Source: an uncultured Dehalococcoidia bacterium
GTDB taxonomy: Bacteria > Chloroflexota > Dehalococcoidia > Lucifugimonadales > GCA-2712585
DNA: 22,685 nucleotides
Direction of reading: 5' to 3'
Assembly: GCA_913052045.1 (NCBI GenBank)
Contig: CAJXDJ010000002.1
Span: 1-22,685 of the forward strand
The notes under the pieces are model-generated. The model saw only the letters and a list, made by a program, of their open reading frames with translations, did not search any database and was not told the DNA's origin. The translations under genes and the position numbers were made by a program. Shown here piece after piece: positions 1-7,872 of the stretch. Within the stretch, counting starts at the first letter, position 1; each line of letters starts with the position of its first letter.

Positions 1-738
1 GGAACATCCGCGGAAATACTGGACCAGAGACTCAGAGACAAGATTTCGCCAGGCCGAATAACGGTAGATAAGTGGTTGGAGGTAATCAGAACCGCCCATG
101 AATTAAACATCCCGACTACATCTACTATCATGTACGGCCACGTAGAAACATTTGAACATCAAGCTCGCCACATAAATCTAATAAGAGATCTCCAGAAGGA
201 AACTGGTGGTATCACAGAGTTTGTGCCACTTAGTTTCGTTAACCAAGAAGCACCAATGTTTTTCCGCCAATCAGTGAAAGGATTGCGTCCGGGGGCTACT
301 GGCATGGAAGTCCTAAAAATCCACGCAATATCGCGCATAATGCTGAACAATTGGATTCCCAACATTCAAGTTTCATGGGTTAAGGAGGGCCCCCGTCTTT
401 CCGAAATATTACTTCAAGCAGGTGTTAACGACCTCGGTGGAAGCCTAATCAACGAAAGCATTTCGACGGCTGCCGGAGCAAACCATGGACAACTAATACG
501 CCCCTCCGAATTCCGTCGAATAATAAGGGGAGTAGGCCGCAAACCTGCCGAACGCTACACATCATATAAAATACGTAGGATATTCGAAGCAAACGATGAT
601 CCTATCGACCCGCTGGATCAGCTTACGGAATCCCCCGAGAAATATTTCGGCACTTATAAGGAACTAATTAAATTGGAAACATATCGGTATAAACACCCCA
701 AAGTTAGTCAAGCAAATTCGTCTCCGATTAATGACTAA
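1..738 (+). CDS. cofH: FO synthase subunit 2 (CofH), C-terminal part; 5' end outside window
   Basis: The reading frame is open from base 1, so about 245 C-terminal residues of a protein usually near 370-400 residues are present. CofH is the radical-SAM subunit that joins tyrosine-derived and ribityl-diaminouracil parts to make the deazaflavin FO, the F420 chromophore. Seen here: GTSAEILD near the start, STIMYGHVET, ITEFVPLSF, NIQVSWVKEG and the family-typical segment GVNDLGGSLINESIS followed by AGANHG. The CxxxCxxC iron-sulfur motif would lie upstream of the window. A TTG at 76 lies inside the conserved domain and is not the start. The stop overlaps the cofD start by 8 bases, and cofD and cofC follow directly, which supports the call over other radical-SAM relatives such as MqnE or MqnC. 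Confidence 0.93.
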   Translation, partial: GTSAEILDQRLRDKISPGRITVDKWLEVIRTAHELNIPTTSTIMYGHVETFEHQARHINLIRDLQKETGGITEFVPLSFVNQEAPMFFRQSVKGLRPGATGMEVLKIHAISRIMLNNWIPNIQVSWVKEGPRLSEILLQAGVNDLGGSLINESISTAAGANHGQLIRPSEFRRIIRGVGRKPAERYTSYKIRRIFEANDDPIDPLDQLTESPEKYFGTYKELIKLETYRYKHPKVSQANSSPIND

Positions 739-1678
739 ATCGCCAATACTCGCCCTAAGCGGAGGGGTTGGAGGGGCAAAGTTAGTTCTGGGATTATCCA
801 AAATCATGCCCCCCAAGGAATTGGTGGTCATCGCTAATACGGGAGACGATGAAATTTTCCATAATCTGCACGTTTCCCCAGATATAGACACAATAATGTA
901 TACACTAGCGGGCATCTCCGATACGGATCGGGGTTGGGGGCTATCCAGGGAAACTTGGAACGCACAAGAAATGCTTCTAACCTACGGCACCAACCCTTGG
1001 TTTAATTTGGGAGACCGGGACTTAGGGACTCACATTCGAAGAACAGATTTGCTAGCACAGAACTTTACTCTTTCCGAAGTCACAAGAAAACTATGCGAAC
1101 ATTTAGGGGTAAACCAGATCATTGCTCCTATGAGCGACGACCCAGTACGAACACGAATCAAGACAAAAAATGGAGATTTGTCTTTTCAGGAATATTTCGT
1201 TAAATACCAATGCAAGCCTTTTGTTAAAGATATCAATTTTTCTGGATCGAAATTAGCTGCCCCCTCGCCAATATTTCTAAATGGGCTCAATCAAGCTCGC
1301 GCCCTGATTTTCTGTCCATCTAATCCCTTTCTTAGCGTAGATCCGATATTATCAATCAACGGGGTCAGGAAATCCGTAATTGATTTCAAGGGCCCTAAAA
1401 TCGCTATTAGCCCTATAGTGGATGGCAAAGCCATCAAAGGACCCGCCGCAAAGTTGCTGTTAGAGCTCGGCCACGAGGTCTCTTCAGTGGGAGTTGCCAG
1501 GTATTTTCGTGACCTATGTGACATTTTTATCCTGGACAACAAAGACTCGCATAATCTTAATGCTATAAAACATTTGGGTATCGAAACAAGGACCACCAAC
1601 ACAATCATGAAAACTGAAGCTGATAAAATATCTTTGGCCGAATTCGTCCTATCTCTAACAAAAACATTCCATGATTAA
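731..1678 (+). CDS. cofD: 2-phospho-L-lactate transferase (CofD/FbiA), F420 biosynthesis
   Basis: This 315-residue protein matches the usual CofD length. CofD transfers the phospholactyl (or phosphoenolpyruvyl) group from its GDP-activated form to FO, giving F420-0 or its dehydro form. The N-terminus carries the glycine-rich LSGGVGGAKLVLGL (residues 9-22), then IANTGDDE (35-41) and SPDIDTIMYTLAG (49-61), all hallmarks of the family. Further on, LGDRDLGTHIRR and APMSDDPVRT are also typical. The ATG start lies inside the end of cofH and the gene runs 8 bases into cofC, so translational coupling is likely. I see nothing unusual in it. The cytoplasmic partner enzyme is the cofC product encoded next. 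Confidence 0.95.
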   Translation: MTKSPILALSGGVGGAKLVLGLSKIMPPKELVVIANTGDDEIFHNLHVSPDIDTIMYTLAGISDTDRGWGLSRETWNAQEMLLTYGTNPWFNLGDRDLGTHIRRTDLLAQNFTLSEVTRKLCEHLGVNQIIAPMSDDPVRTRIKTKNGDLSFQEYFVKYQCKPFVKDINFSGSKLAAPSPIFLNGLNQARALIFCPSNPFLSVDPILSINGVRKSVIDFKGPKIAISPIVDGKAIKGPAAKLLLELGHEVSSVGVARYFRDLCDIFILDNKDSHNLNAIKHLGIETRTTNTIMKTEADKISLAEFVLSLTKTFHD

Positions 1679-2315
1679 TCAAAGCAAACCACCTGTTGTA
1701 ATCATTCCAATAAAATCATTATACAAGGCGAAGTCGCGTTTGATTTCTCTTTTCGACGATTCTTTGAGACAAACGTTGGTACTGAACCTTTTGAAACACA
1801 CTATCAATACGACCAGAGAAGTAATATCAGACATTTGGGTTGTTGGTACAGATAGCTTAGTAGAACAAGTAGCCAAAATACACGGTGCGGATTGGAATCC
1901 CGATAAAGGAACCAACATCAACCAAAGTGTCCGCACACATTTTGAATTGGCATGGAGTCTAGGCATGGCTCCCCTTTATCTACCTGGAGATTTGCCCTAC
2001 GTGCAACGCAGGGATATACAATTATTACTTGATTCATCCCAAAACATGAAGAATGCAGTTCTGACTCCTGCCCAAAGGAGCGGCGGTACCAACGCTATCT
2101 TGATGCCTGATCCCAGCAAATTCAGGTTTCAGCTAGGCACTGGTAGTTTTCGCAAGCATGTTTCTGATGCTGCAACCCTTCTCCTGCCATTCTCAATAAA
2201 TTATAGCCTGGGTTTAACTCTTGACTTGGATACCTCAAGCGATCTTCAGGATTTCGAAGGTTTAACGCCCGGTATAACACACCGCCTCACCACAGAGAAT
2301 TATCTAAGTGTCTGA
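1671..2315 (+). CDS. cofC: 2-phospho-L-lactate / PEP guanylyltransferase (CofC/FbiD)
   Basis: This 214-residue protein is of the usual size for CofC. The family uses GTP to activate 2-phospho-L-lactate, or phosphoenolpyruvate in bacterial FbiD, for use by CofD. The sequence has the nucleotidyltransferase start VVIIPIKSLYKAKSRL (residues 9-24), DIWVVGTD, GADWNPDKGTNINQSV and LYLPGDLPYV, where the Asp is the expected metal ligand, then APAQRSGGTN-like sequence (LTPAQRSGGTNAILM) for the acceptor side. I cannot tell from sequence whether lactate- or PEP-derived substrate is used. It overlaps cofD at its start and the oxidoreductase gene at its end by 8 bases each. Confidence 0.92.
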   Translation: MINQSKPPVVIIPIKSLYKAKSRLISLFDDSLRQTLVLNLLKHTINTTREVISDIWVVGTDSLVEQVAKIHGADWNPDKGTNINQSVRTHFELAWSLGMAPLYLPGDLPYVQRRDIQLLLDSSQNMKNAVLTPAQRSGGTNAILMPDPSKFRFQLGTGSFRKHVSDAATLLLPFSINYSLGLTLDLDTSSDLQDFEGLTPGITHRLTTENYLSV

Positions 2316-3270
2316 ATCGGCCCCGAAAATTGGTCTTTTGCTTCCTACGCGAGGCCTGATAATTGGTGATCAATCAAGAAATGCAAACCTAATTATTCAA
2401 CTTGCTACGATAGCTGAATCCGAAGGGTTAGACTCAGTTTGGGTCGGTGATAGCCTGACCGCTAAACCTAGACTAGAGCCCCTACTAACTTTAGCCTCTT
2501 TAGTACCCGTAACTCACAGGATAAAGCTGGGAACCGCAATACTTATAGCAAGCTTACGGGCTCCAGTTGCTTTAGCACAATCTACAGCCACCTTGGATCT
2601 TCTATCAAAGGGGCGTCTGATATTAGGAGTAGGAGCAGGGGGGGGATTTAACCAAGCTCAAAAACAGGAATGGGTGACTGCCGGCATATCTCCTAAAGGA
2701 AGAGGGAAAAGATTAGAGGAAACAATACAAATTGTGACCGGCTTGCTATCCCAAGATTCTTTAGATTTTAAGGGCACTCACTACCAATTTACTAACGTCG
2801 GGATTGGCCTTGCTAGTTTTCGAATAACAGGAGTGCCCATTTTATTCGCCTGTCATCTAGGGGCCAAACGGCCAGAACAATTCGATCGTGCTGCCCGCCT
2901 TGGTAATGGATTCATAACTATTTCGGAGGACCCTCATGGGTTTGCCCAAATTTGTTCCCACGTTAAAACAGCGGCTCATATCCATAACAAAAACTTTGCC
3001 GCGATGGAAAAAGTTATGTATATGACGATAAATTTAAATGATGATCTTGAAATTGCAAGAGAGGAAGCTGACCAATTCCTAAAAGCTTATTACGGCATAA
3101 ACATGTGGAGTCAACTCTGGGGACCATGGGGGCCTTCTAAGCTCACTATACAGCGCATCCAAGAGTTTTCGGAATCCGGAGCTTCAACAATAATTATCAG
3201 ATTCGCAAGTTTTGATGTGGAAAAACAACTGGCCAAGTTCTTGAAGGAAATCTGGCCCTATTTTAGCTAG
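2308..3270 (+). CDS. LLM-class F420-dependent oxidoreductase
   Basis: This 320-residue protein belongs to the bacterial luciferase-like (TIM-barrel) superfamily. It begins with KIGLLLPTRG, followed by AESEGLDSVWVGDS (residues 33-46), the RIKLGTAILIASLRAPVALAQSTATLDLLSKGRLILGVGAGGG run split between residues about 71 and 113, and a C-terminal SGASTIIIRF. Members use F420 or FMN as hydride carrier; substrates range widely and cannot be predicted here. The gene starts at GTG inside the end of cofC, so it is probably cotranscribed with the F420 synthesis genes, which favours F420 as its cofactor. Some family members act in F420 synthesis or recycling, others in degradation of small molecules. Confidence 0.85.
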   Translation: MSESAPKIGLLLPTRGLIIGDQSRNANLIIQLATIAESEGLDSVWVGDSLTAKPRLEPLLTLASLVPVTHRIKLGTAILIASLRAPVALAQSTATLDLLSKGRLILGVGAGGGFNQAQKQEWVTAGISPKGRGKRLEETIQIVTGLLSQDSLDFKGTHYQFTNVGIGLASFRITGVPILFACHLGAKRPEQFDRAARLGNGFITISEDPHGFAQICSHVKTAAHIHNKNFAAMEKVMYMTINLNDDLEIAREEADQFLKAYYGINMWSQLWGPWGPSKLTIQRIQEFSESGASTIIIRFASFDVEKQLAKFLKEIWPYFS

Positions 3271-3282
3271 ATAACAGGTCAG

Positions 3283-3291
3283 TGCTATACT
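3283..3291 (+). promoter_or_regulatory. candidate extended -10 promoter of fabI
   Basis: TGCTATACT reads as an extended -10 element (TGn plus TATACT, five of six to consensus). The -35 position, 17 bases upstream, is poor (TTAGCT at 3263-3268), as expected for an extended -10 promoter. Transcription would begin near 3298, leaving a leader of about 21 bases that contains the AGGAGA ribosome site at 3305-3310. This would let fabI be transcribed apart from the F420 genes. Sequence pattern only. Confidence 0.42.
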
Positions 3292-3318
3292 CTTCTGGAT
3301 AATTAGGAGAAAAGTTCA

Positions 3319-4092
3319 TTGTATAAAATAGATTTGTCCAATAAAACCGCTGTAGTTTTCGGGGTCGCTAATGATCGTAGCATTGGATGGTCTATCGCCC
3401 AAACATTAGCCCAAGCCGGAGCTAGGTTGGCTATTTTATATCAAAACGAACGTCTCAAAAGTCGCATAACAACCCTAGTTAAAGATCTTCCTAATGCGTC
3501 AATGATTGAATGCGACGTCTCCAGCGACACAAGCATAACGTCAGCATTCGAACAAATTAGAAGTATTTTTGGGAAAATCGACATCCTTGTTCACAGCATA
3601 GCATATGCTCAACGGGAAGATTTAGGCGGGGCTTTCTCGGATATAAACCGGGACGGTTTCAAGATTGCTCTTGATATCTCTGCCTATTCTCTAATCCCCC
3701 TTGTCCGCGAAGGATCAAAGTTAATGGAAAGCGGGGGCTCAGTTCTCACTTTAACTTTTGATGGTTCCTCCAAAGTTTATCCAGGATATAACATAATGGG
3801 TACAGCAAAAGCGGCTCTAGAAAATGAAGTACGACAACTGTCCTCAGAATATGGGGTTAAGGGGATTAGGGTAAACGCAATCTCTGCAGGGCCACTAAAC
3901 ACTTTAGCCGCAAGGGGAATAACCGGTTTCGCAGAAATGAAACGCATCCACGCTGAGAAATCTCCTCTCAAGAGAAACATCAAACACTCCGAAATAGGGG
4001 ATGCTGCTCTATTCTTACTTAGCGATATGTCTAGCGGAATAACCGGTACAATTCTCCCGGTTGATGCAGGTTATCACATAATGGCAGTATAA
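3319..4092 (+). CDS. fabI: enoyl-[acyl-carrier-protein] reductase, FabI type
   Basis: This 257-residue SDR-fold enzyme reduces trans-2-enoyl-ACP with NAD(P)H in the last step of each fatty acid elongation cycle. Seen: FGVANDRSIGWSIAQTLAQAGA (nucleotide loop, starting at residue 14), CDVSSD, HSIAYAQREDLGGAF (92-106), and YNIMGTAK giving catalytic Tyr157 and Lys164 in Y-x6-K spacing, then ISAGPLNTLAA and a C-terminal ITGTILPVDAGYHIM. The residue matching E. coli FabI Tyr146 is Phe147 followed by Asp, as in mycobacterial InhA. The start is TTG with AGGAGA eight bases upstream; no ATG fits the conserved N-terminus. The gene stands alone, in the same direction as the F420 genes and converging on the ABC genes. 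Confidence 0.93.
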   Translation: MYKIDLSNKTAVVFGVANDRSIGWSIAQTLAQAGARLAILYQNERLKSRITTLVKDLPNASMIECDVSSDTSITSAFEQIRSIFGKIDILVHSIAYAQREDLGGAFSDINRDGFKIALDISAYSLIPLVREGSKLMESGGSVLTLTFDGSSKVYPGYNIMGTAKAALENEVRQLSSEYGVKGIRVNAISAGPLNTLAARGITGFAEMKRIHAEKSPLKRNIKHSEIGDAALFLLSDMSSGITGTILPVDAGYHIMAV

Positions 4093-4127
4093 ATTCTAGT
4101 GCCATTTCAATATATGCCGAGTCACAA

Positions 4128-5927
4128 CTATTTGCTAAAATTCTGCCAGTACAGTGCGTAGTACACCCCCTGCTGCCGTAGCAATTCTGAATGATTGCCC
4201 TCTTCTATGATTTCTCCCGCGGACATTACAATGATACGATCGGCATTACGAACGGTCGATAGTCTATGTGCTATAACTAAAGCTGTCCTATTTTCGAAAA
4301 TCTTTTCGATTGCTTCCTGAATAACCGATTCTGTATAACTGTCTATGGAAGCGGTAGCCTCATCCATAATAATAATCTTGGGATCAAACACTAATGCTCT
4401 AGCAAGAGCTACTAGTTGCCTCTCTCCTGCCGAAAGATTGGCCCCTTTTTCTTCAACCATTGAATCGTATCCGCCCATCTTATCGATAAACTTATTTGCC
4501 CCCACTAGGGTAGCTATTTTTTCTATCTGTTGATCGCTTACTTCTAGGTGATTGAATCTAATGTTATCGATAAACGTTCCTGAGAAAAGGAATGGTTCTT
4601 GAACGACGGTCCCTATTTGATTTACCAATGATCCCCGATTGATCTCCCTGACGTCAACACCATCTATTTTTATGCTCCCTTTTGTGACATCATATAAACG
4701 AAGGAGTAATGCAGAAAGAGTGGTTTTGCCTGCTCCTGTAACTCCTACAATTGCTACTGTCTCTCCTGCCCTGATTTGAAGGTTCATGTTCTTCAGTACT
4801 GGCAAACCCTCCACATAGTGGAAATCCACATTTTTGAACTCAATTTCACCTTTGATAGATCCTATTTCTGGGGCATCAGGTTTCTCTCGTATCGCTATTG
4901 GCCTATCCATAAGCTCGAAGATATGAGAACTCGATGTTAATGCTCTCTGCATCTGCGTATATTGCATAGTTATAAATCTGATTGGCTCGAAAAACCGCTG
5001 AATGTAGAGGGAAAATGCCACAACAATTCCAATCTGGAGATTACCGTCAAGAACCATGATTCCGCCAACTACCACGACAAGAGCCATAGATATCCCAGAA
5101 AACCCTTCAACCAAAGGCATCAAGGCGGCCGATAGGCGGCTAGAGTCTATCTGAGACTGCAAATGGTCTTTATTATACCTATTAACAAAATCATCCAAGT
5201 TCCTCCCCTCACGATTTAGACTTTGAATTACTCTCATTCCCGTAAGGTTTTCCTGCAGATTCCCATTAACAATAGCCAGGGTCCTCCTCACTTGCATAAA
5301 TCGCGGCCATGTCCGAGTCTGCCAGATCAGTATTATCCAAATTATCACCGGTGCGACCGCCATAGTTATTAAACCCAGTCTCCAATCCATAAACAACATG
5401 ACGCCTACAATAACTAATAATATGAGCAAATCTCCAAAGGTTACTGCTACCGATGATAGAAACTCTTGCAGTTGATGAATGTCGTTTTGTAGTCGCGACA
5501 TTATCCGACCCATCGATTCCCCGTCATAAAACGACATGGACTGGTCCTGAAGATGACCAAACATGTCATCCCGCAAATCCACGAGCCCATTCTGAGCCAC
5601 CCTTTGGAATGCAATTTGATGAATATAATGGGTCACCCAATGCAAGGCAGCATTACCACCATATAAGCCTGCTATGACATAAAGGGTAGACATTTCGGGC
5701 ATGTCTCCTGTTATTTCATTTATCATTAATTGAACCAAGAAGGGAGCTGCTACAACTGCAACGGTATAAACTAGCATTGTAACAAGGCCCAAAAATAATA
5801 ATCGTCGGTACGGGAATACATAGCGTAAAAGACGCAAGAAAATCTTATACTCTCCGAGGCTTCCCCTCCGAGCATCAAATGCCTCTGGATTAGTTATAGG
5901 AACGTTCAATATTCCTCTCGTGCCCAT
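4128..5927 (-). CDS. heterodimeric ABC exporter half-transporter, subunit with intact catalytic glutamate
   Basis: This 599-residue protein fuses six transmembrane helices (roughly residues 40-320, type I exporter fold) to an ATPase domain. Walker A is GVTGAGKT (395-402), the Q-loop glutamine is Gln443, Walker B ends MDE with catalytic Glu523, and the H-loop is His554. The signature is LSAGE (498-502), differing from LSGGQ. The upstream gene encodes a partner whose Walker B glutamate is replaced, so together they look like a TM287/288- or BmrCD-type pair. It starts 28 bases after the partner's stop. The GGAGG after that stop is about 23 bases from this ATG, which is too far for a normal ribosome site, and an in-frame TAG directly precedes the ATG. 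Substrate is unknown: drugs, lipids or peptides are possible. Confidence 0.92.
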   Translation of the reverse strand: MGTRGILNVPITNPEAFDARRGSLGEYKIFLRLLRYVFPYRRLLFLGLVTMLVYTVAVVAAPFLVQLMINEITGDMPEMSTLYVIAGLYGGNAALHWVTHYIHQIAFQRVAQNGLVDLRDDMFGHLQDQSMSFYDGESMGRIMSRLQNDIHQLQEFLSSVAVTFGDLLILLVIVGVMLFMDWRLGLITMAVAPVIIWIILIWQTRTWPRFMQVRRTLAIVNGNLQENLTGMRVIQSLNREGRNLDDFVNRYNKDHLQSQIDSSRLSAALMPLVEGFSGISMALVVVVGGIMVLDGNLQIGIVVAFSLYIQRFFEPIRFITMQYTQMQRALTSSSHIFELMDRPIAIREKPDAPEIGSIKGEIEFKNVDFHYVEGLPVLKNMNLQIRAGETVAIVGVTGAGKTTLSALLLRLYDVTKGSIKIDGVDVREINRGSLVNQIGTVVQEPFLFSGTFIDNIRFNHLEVSDQQIEKIATLVGANKFIDKMGGYDSMVEEKGANLSAGERQLVALARALVFDPKIIIMDEATASIDSYTESVIQEAIEKIFENRTALVIAHRLSTVRNADRIIVMSAGEIIEEGNHSELLRQQGVYYALYWQNFSK

Positions 5928-5955
5928 CTATGCATAACGGCTTAAATAGACCTCC

Positions 5956-7716
5956 TCATTGCGCTAGTTCTCTGCCGTCCAACAACATCTGTTCATTTGG
6001 AAGAATCTGGAGCTCATAGATCTTTTTGTAGAATCCTTCCCGACCAATTAATTCTTCATGAGTTCCTTGTTCCACTATCTTGCCTTCCGCTAGAACCAAT
6101 ATGATATCTGCCTCTTTAACACTGGTCACACGATGAGCAATAATAAAGGTAGTTCGTTGTTCCATAACTGATTTCAGTGCCTTTCTTATTAAACTTTCCG
6201 TTGCCACATCAACACTCGCCGTAGAGTCATCCAGTATGAGGACGGCGGGGTTAAGCAAAATGGTCCTTGCTATTGAAAGTCTTTGTTGCTGTCCACCAGA
6301 CAATGTAACCCCTCTTTCTCCAACTGCGGTTTCATATCCATTGGGCAAGCCGTTTATAAATTCATCTAGCTGGGCAGCTTTCGCAGCATCAATAATTTGA
6401 TCTCGACTCGGGTCATTTGACCCATAAGCTATGTTATTAAGAAGGGTGGTTTGGAAAAGAAATGTGTCTTGAAAAACCATCCCCACATTCTCCCTTATAG
6501 AAGCTAAAGTTAAGTCCTTCAGATCCATACCATCTATCCTTACACAGCCGTTAGTCGGATCATAAAACCTTGGGATGAGATTGACTATCGTAGTTTTGCC
6601 ACTTCCAGCTGCACCAAGTATTGCTACCTTCTGACCTGCTTCTATGTGAAAATCTATTTCCGTAAGGGCCGGAGACCCACTCCGGTAACCAAATGCAACT
6701 CCTTCAAAATCTATTACGCCTTTAGCTTTATAAAGTTTTTTTGCTCCGCGTTTTTCAATAACTGGCGACATAAAATCTATAACATCAAAAATCCTTTGGC
6801 CTGACGACATTGCCCTCGAAAACGTATTTACAGCCATACCTAACATCCTGACCGGCATTATCATAAGACCCAAATACAAAAGGAATTGGGTAAGTTCGCC
6901 TTCAGAAAGTTCGCCGTTGATTACCAAGCGTCCACCAAGGAGAAGAATAATTCCTGTTACAGATATATATATAAAGGTTAGATAGGTTGAATTTTGCAAC
7001 CTTAACTTGTGCGCCTTTAATGTTTCCTCAGAGACTTCGAGGGAATGTTTATGGAATAGTTCTTTCTGGAATTCCTCTGCTCCCAAGGATTTAACCACTC
7101 TAATGCCAGTAAGGTTTTCCTGTAATACCGTAGTCAATTCTGCCATTTTGAGCTGAACCGAGTTCCAAATAACTCTCAGTTTCGTTCCTATCCTAGCAGA
7201 GGAATAAAGTGTGAATGGTATCGCCACTATAGCTACTAATCCCAATTCCAAGTGGGTAATAAGAAGCAGTGGAATAACACCAAGTATAATTATAGAAAGC
7301 TGGAAAAACCGCGTAAGCCCAAAACTAATAAACATCCTGGTGCTTTCTACATCATATGTGACGAGGGACATCAAATCCCCGGTTTTCCTTTTATCATAGA
7401 AAGAAAAACTCAACCCTTGTAGCTTTTCTAGAAGTTGATTCCGCAGATTATATGCGGCGTGATGAGAAAGTGCCTCAGCAAAAAATTGTTGGCCATAACT
7501 AAATATGCCCCGGAGAATCGCTAAGCCAAACAACAGCAACGCCATCCAAATCAGCGTATCTTTTTGCGATTCGTGCAAAACATAATCAACAGATTTCCCA
7601 ATCACTAGTGGGATTGTTAACGCCAAGATATTAGCACTAACCAGAGAAACCAGAGCCAGTACCAGATAACGTTTGTATGTTAGTCCAAAGCCTGCAAGTC
7701 GCAGGAGAATACGCAT
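5956..7716 (-). CDS. heterodimeric ABC exporter half-transporter, subunit with degenerate Walker B
   Basis: This 586-residue half-transporter has a six-helix membrane domain (about residues 16-310) followed by an ATPase domain. Walker A is GAAGSGKT (368-375), Q-loop Gln416, signature LSGGQ (472-476) and H-loop His528. Walker B reads LILDD, so Asp497 sits where the catalytic glutamate normally is. In known heterodimeric exporters this change marks the subunit whose ATP site hydrolyses poorly. The partner, encoded next, supplies an altered signature (LSAGE), which would face this same site in the dimer. It is first in a two-gene operon, with a perfect TATAAT just upstream of the ATG and no Shine-Dalgarno. 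Substrate cannot be predicted. Confidence 0.92.
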   Translation of the reverse strand: MRILLRLAGFGLTYKRYLVLALVSLVSANILALTIPLVIGKSVDYVLHESQKDTLIWMALLLFGLAILRGIFSYGQQFFAEALSHHAAYNLRNQLLEKLQGLSFSFYDKRKTGDLMSLVTYDVESTRMFISFGLTRFFQLSIIILGVIPLLLITHLELGLVAIVAIPFTLYSSARIGTKLRVIWNSVQLKMAELTTVLQENLTGIRVVKSLGAEEFQKELFHKHSLEVSEETLKAHKLRLQNSTYLTFIYISVTGIILLLGGRLVINGELSEGELTQFLLYLGLMIMPVRMLGMAVNTFSRAMSSGQRIFDVIDFMSPVIEKRGAKKLYKAKGVIDFEGVAFGYRSGSPALTEIDFHIEAGQKVAILGAAGSGKTTIVNLIPRFYDPTNGCVRIDGMDLKDLTLASIRENVGMVFQDTFLFQTTLLNNIAYGSNDPSRDQIIDAAKAAQLDEFINGLPNGYETAVGERGVTLSGGQQQRLSIARTILLNPAVLILDDSTASVDVATESLIRKALKSVMEQRTTFIIAHRVTSVKEADIILVLAEGKIVEQGTHEELIGREGFYKKIYELQILPNEQMLLDGRELAQ

Positions 7717-7724
7717 GTGGCCTG

Positions 7725-7730
7725 ATTATA
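7725..7730 (-). promoter_or_regulatory. candidate -10 element of the ABC exporter operon, giving a leaderless mRNA
   Basis: On the minus strand TATAAT (six of six) ends nine bases before the ATG at 7716. The -35 position at 17-base spacing is weak (TAGTTA). Transcription would start near 7718, almost at the start codon, and no ribosome binding site precedes the ATG. The two observations agree with a leaderless transcript, but neither has been tested. Confidence 0.42.
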
Positions 7731-7828
7731 CGCTCTTTCTATCATCATAACTATCGACTAATACGTCATGTAAGTGCAATCTAGGGCTAAACACGAACAA
7801 AAAATCGTTTATTTAATCTAATTTTACG

Positions 7829-7837
7829 TGATAAAAT
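7829..7837 (+). promoter_or_regulatory. candidate extended -10 promoter of the rimI-like gene
   Basis: TGATAAAAT is an extended -10 pattern (TGn plus TAAAAT, five of six). No good -35 is present. It covers the GTG at 7828 that would otherwise be the longest start of the following gene, so it supports the ATG at 7873 as the real start, with a leader of about 29 bases. Confidence 0.35.
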
Positions 7838-7872
7838 TAACCCATCTTCAAAAAGATTTTGCGGGTTTCCAG

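Noticed and set aside
4093..4127. Terminator between convergent fabI and the ABC exporter gene
   Set aside because: The 35 bases hold no convincing stem or T run.
7828..7872. GTG at 7828 as start of the rimI-like gene
   Set aside because: The extra 15 residues precede the conserved fold, no ribosome site is present, and the GTG overlaps an extended -10 pattern.
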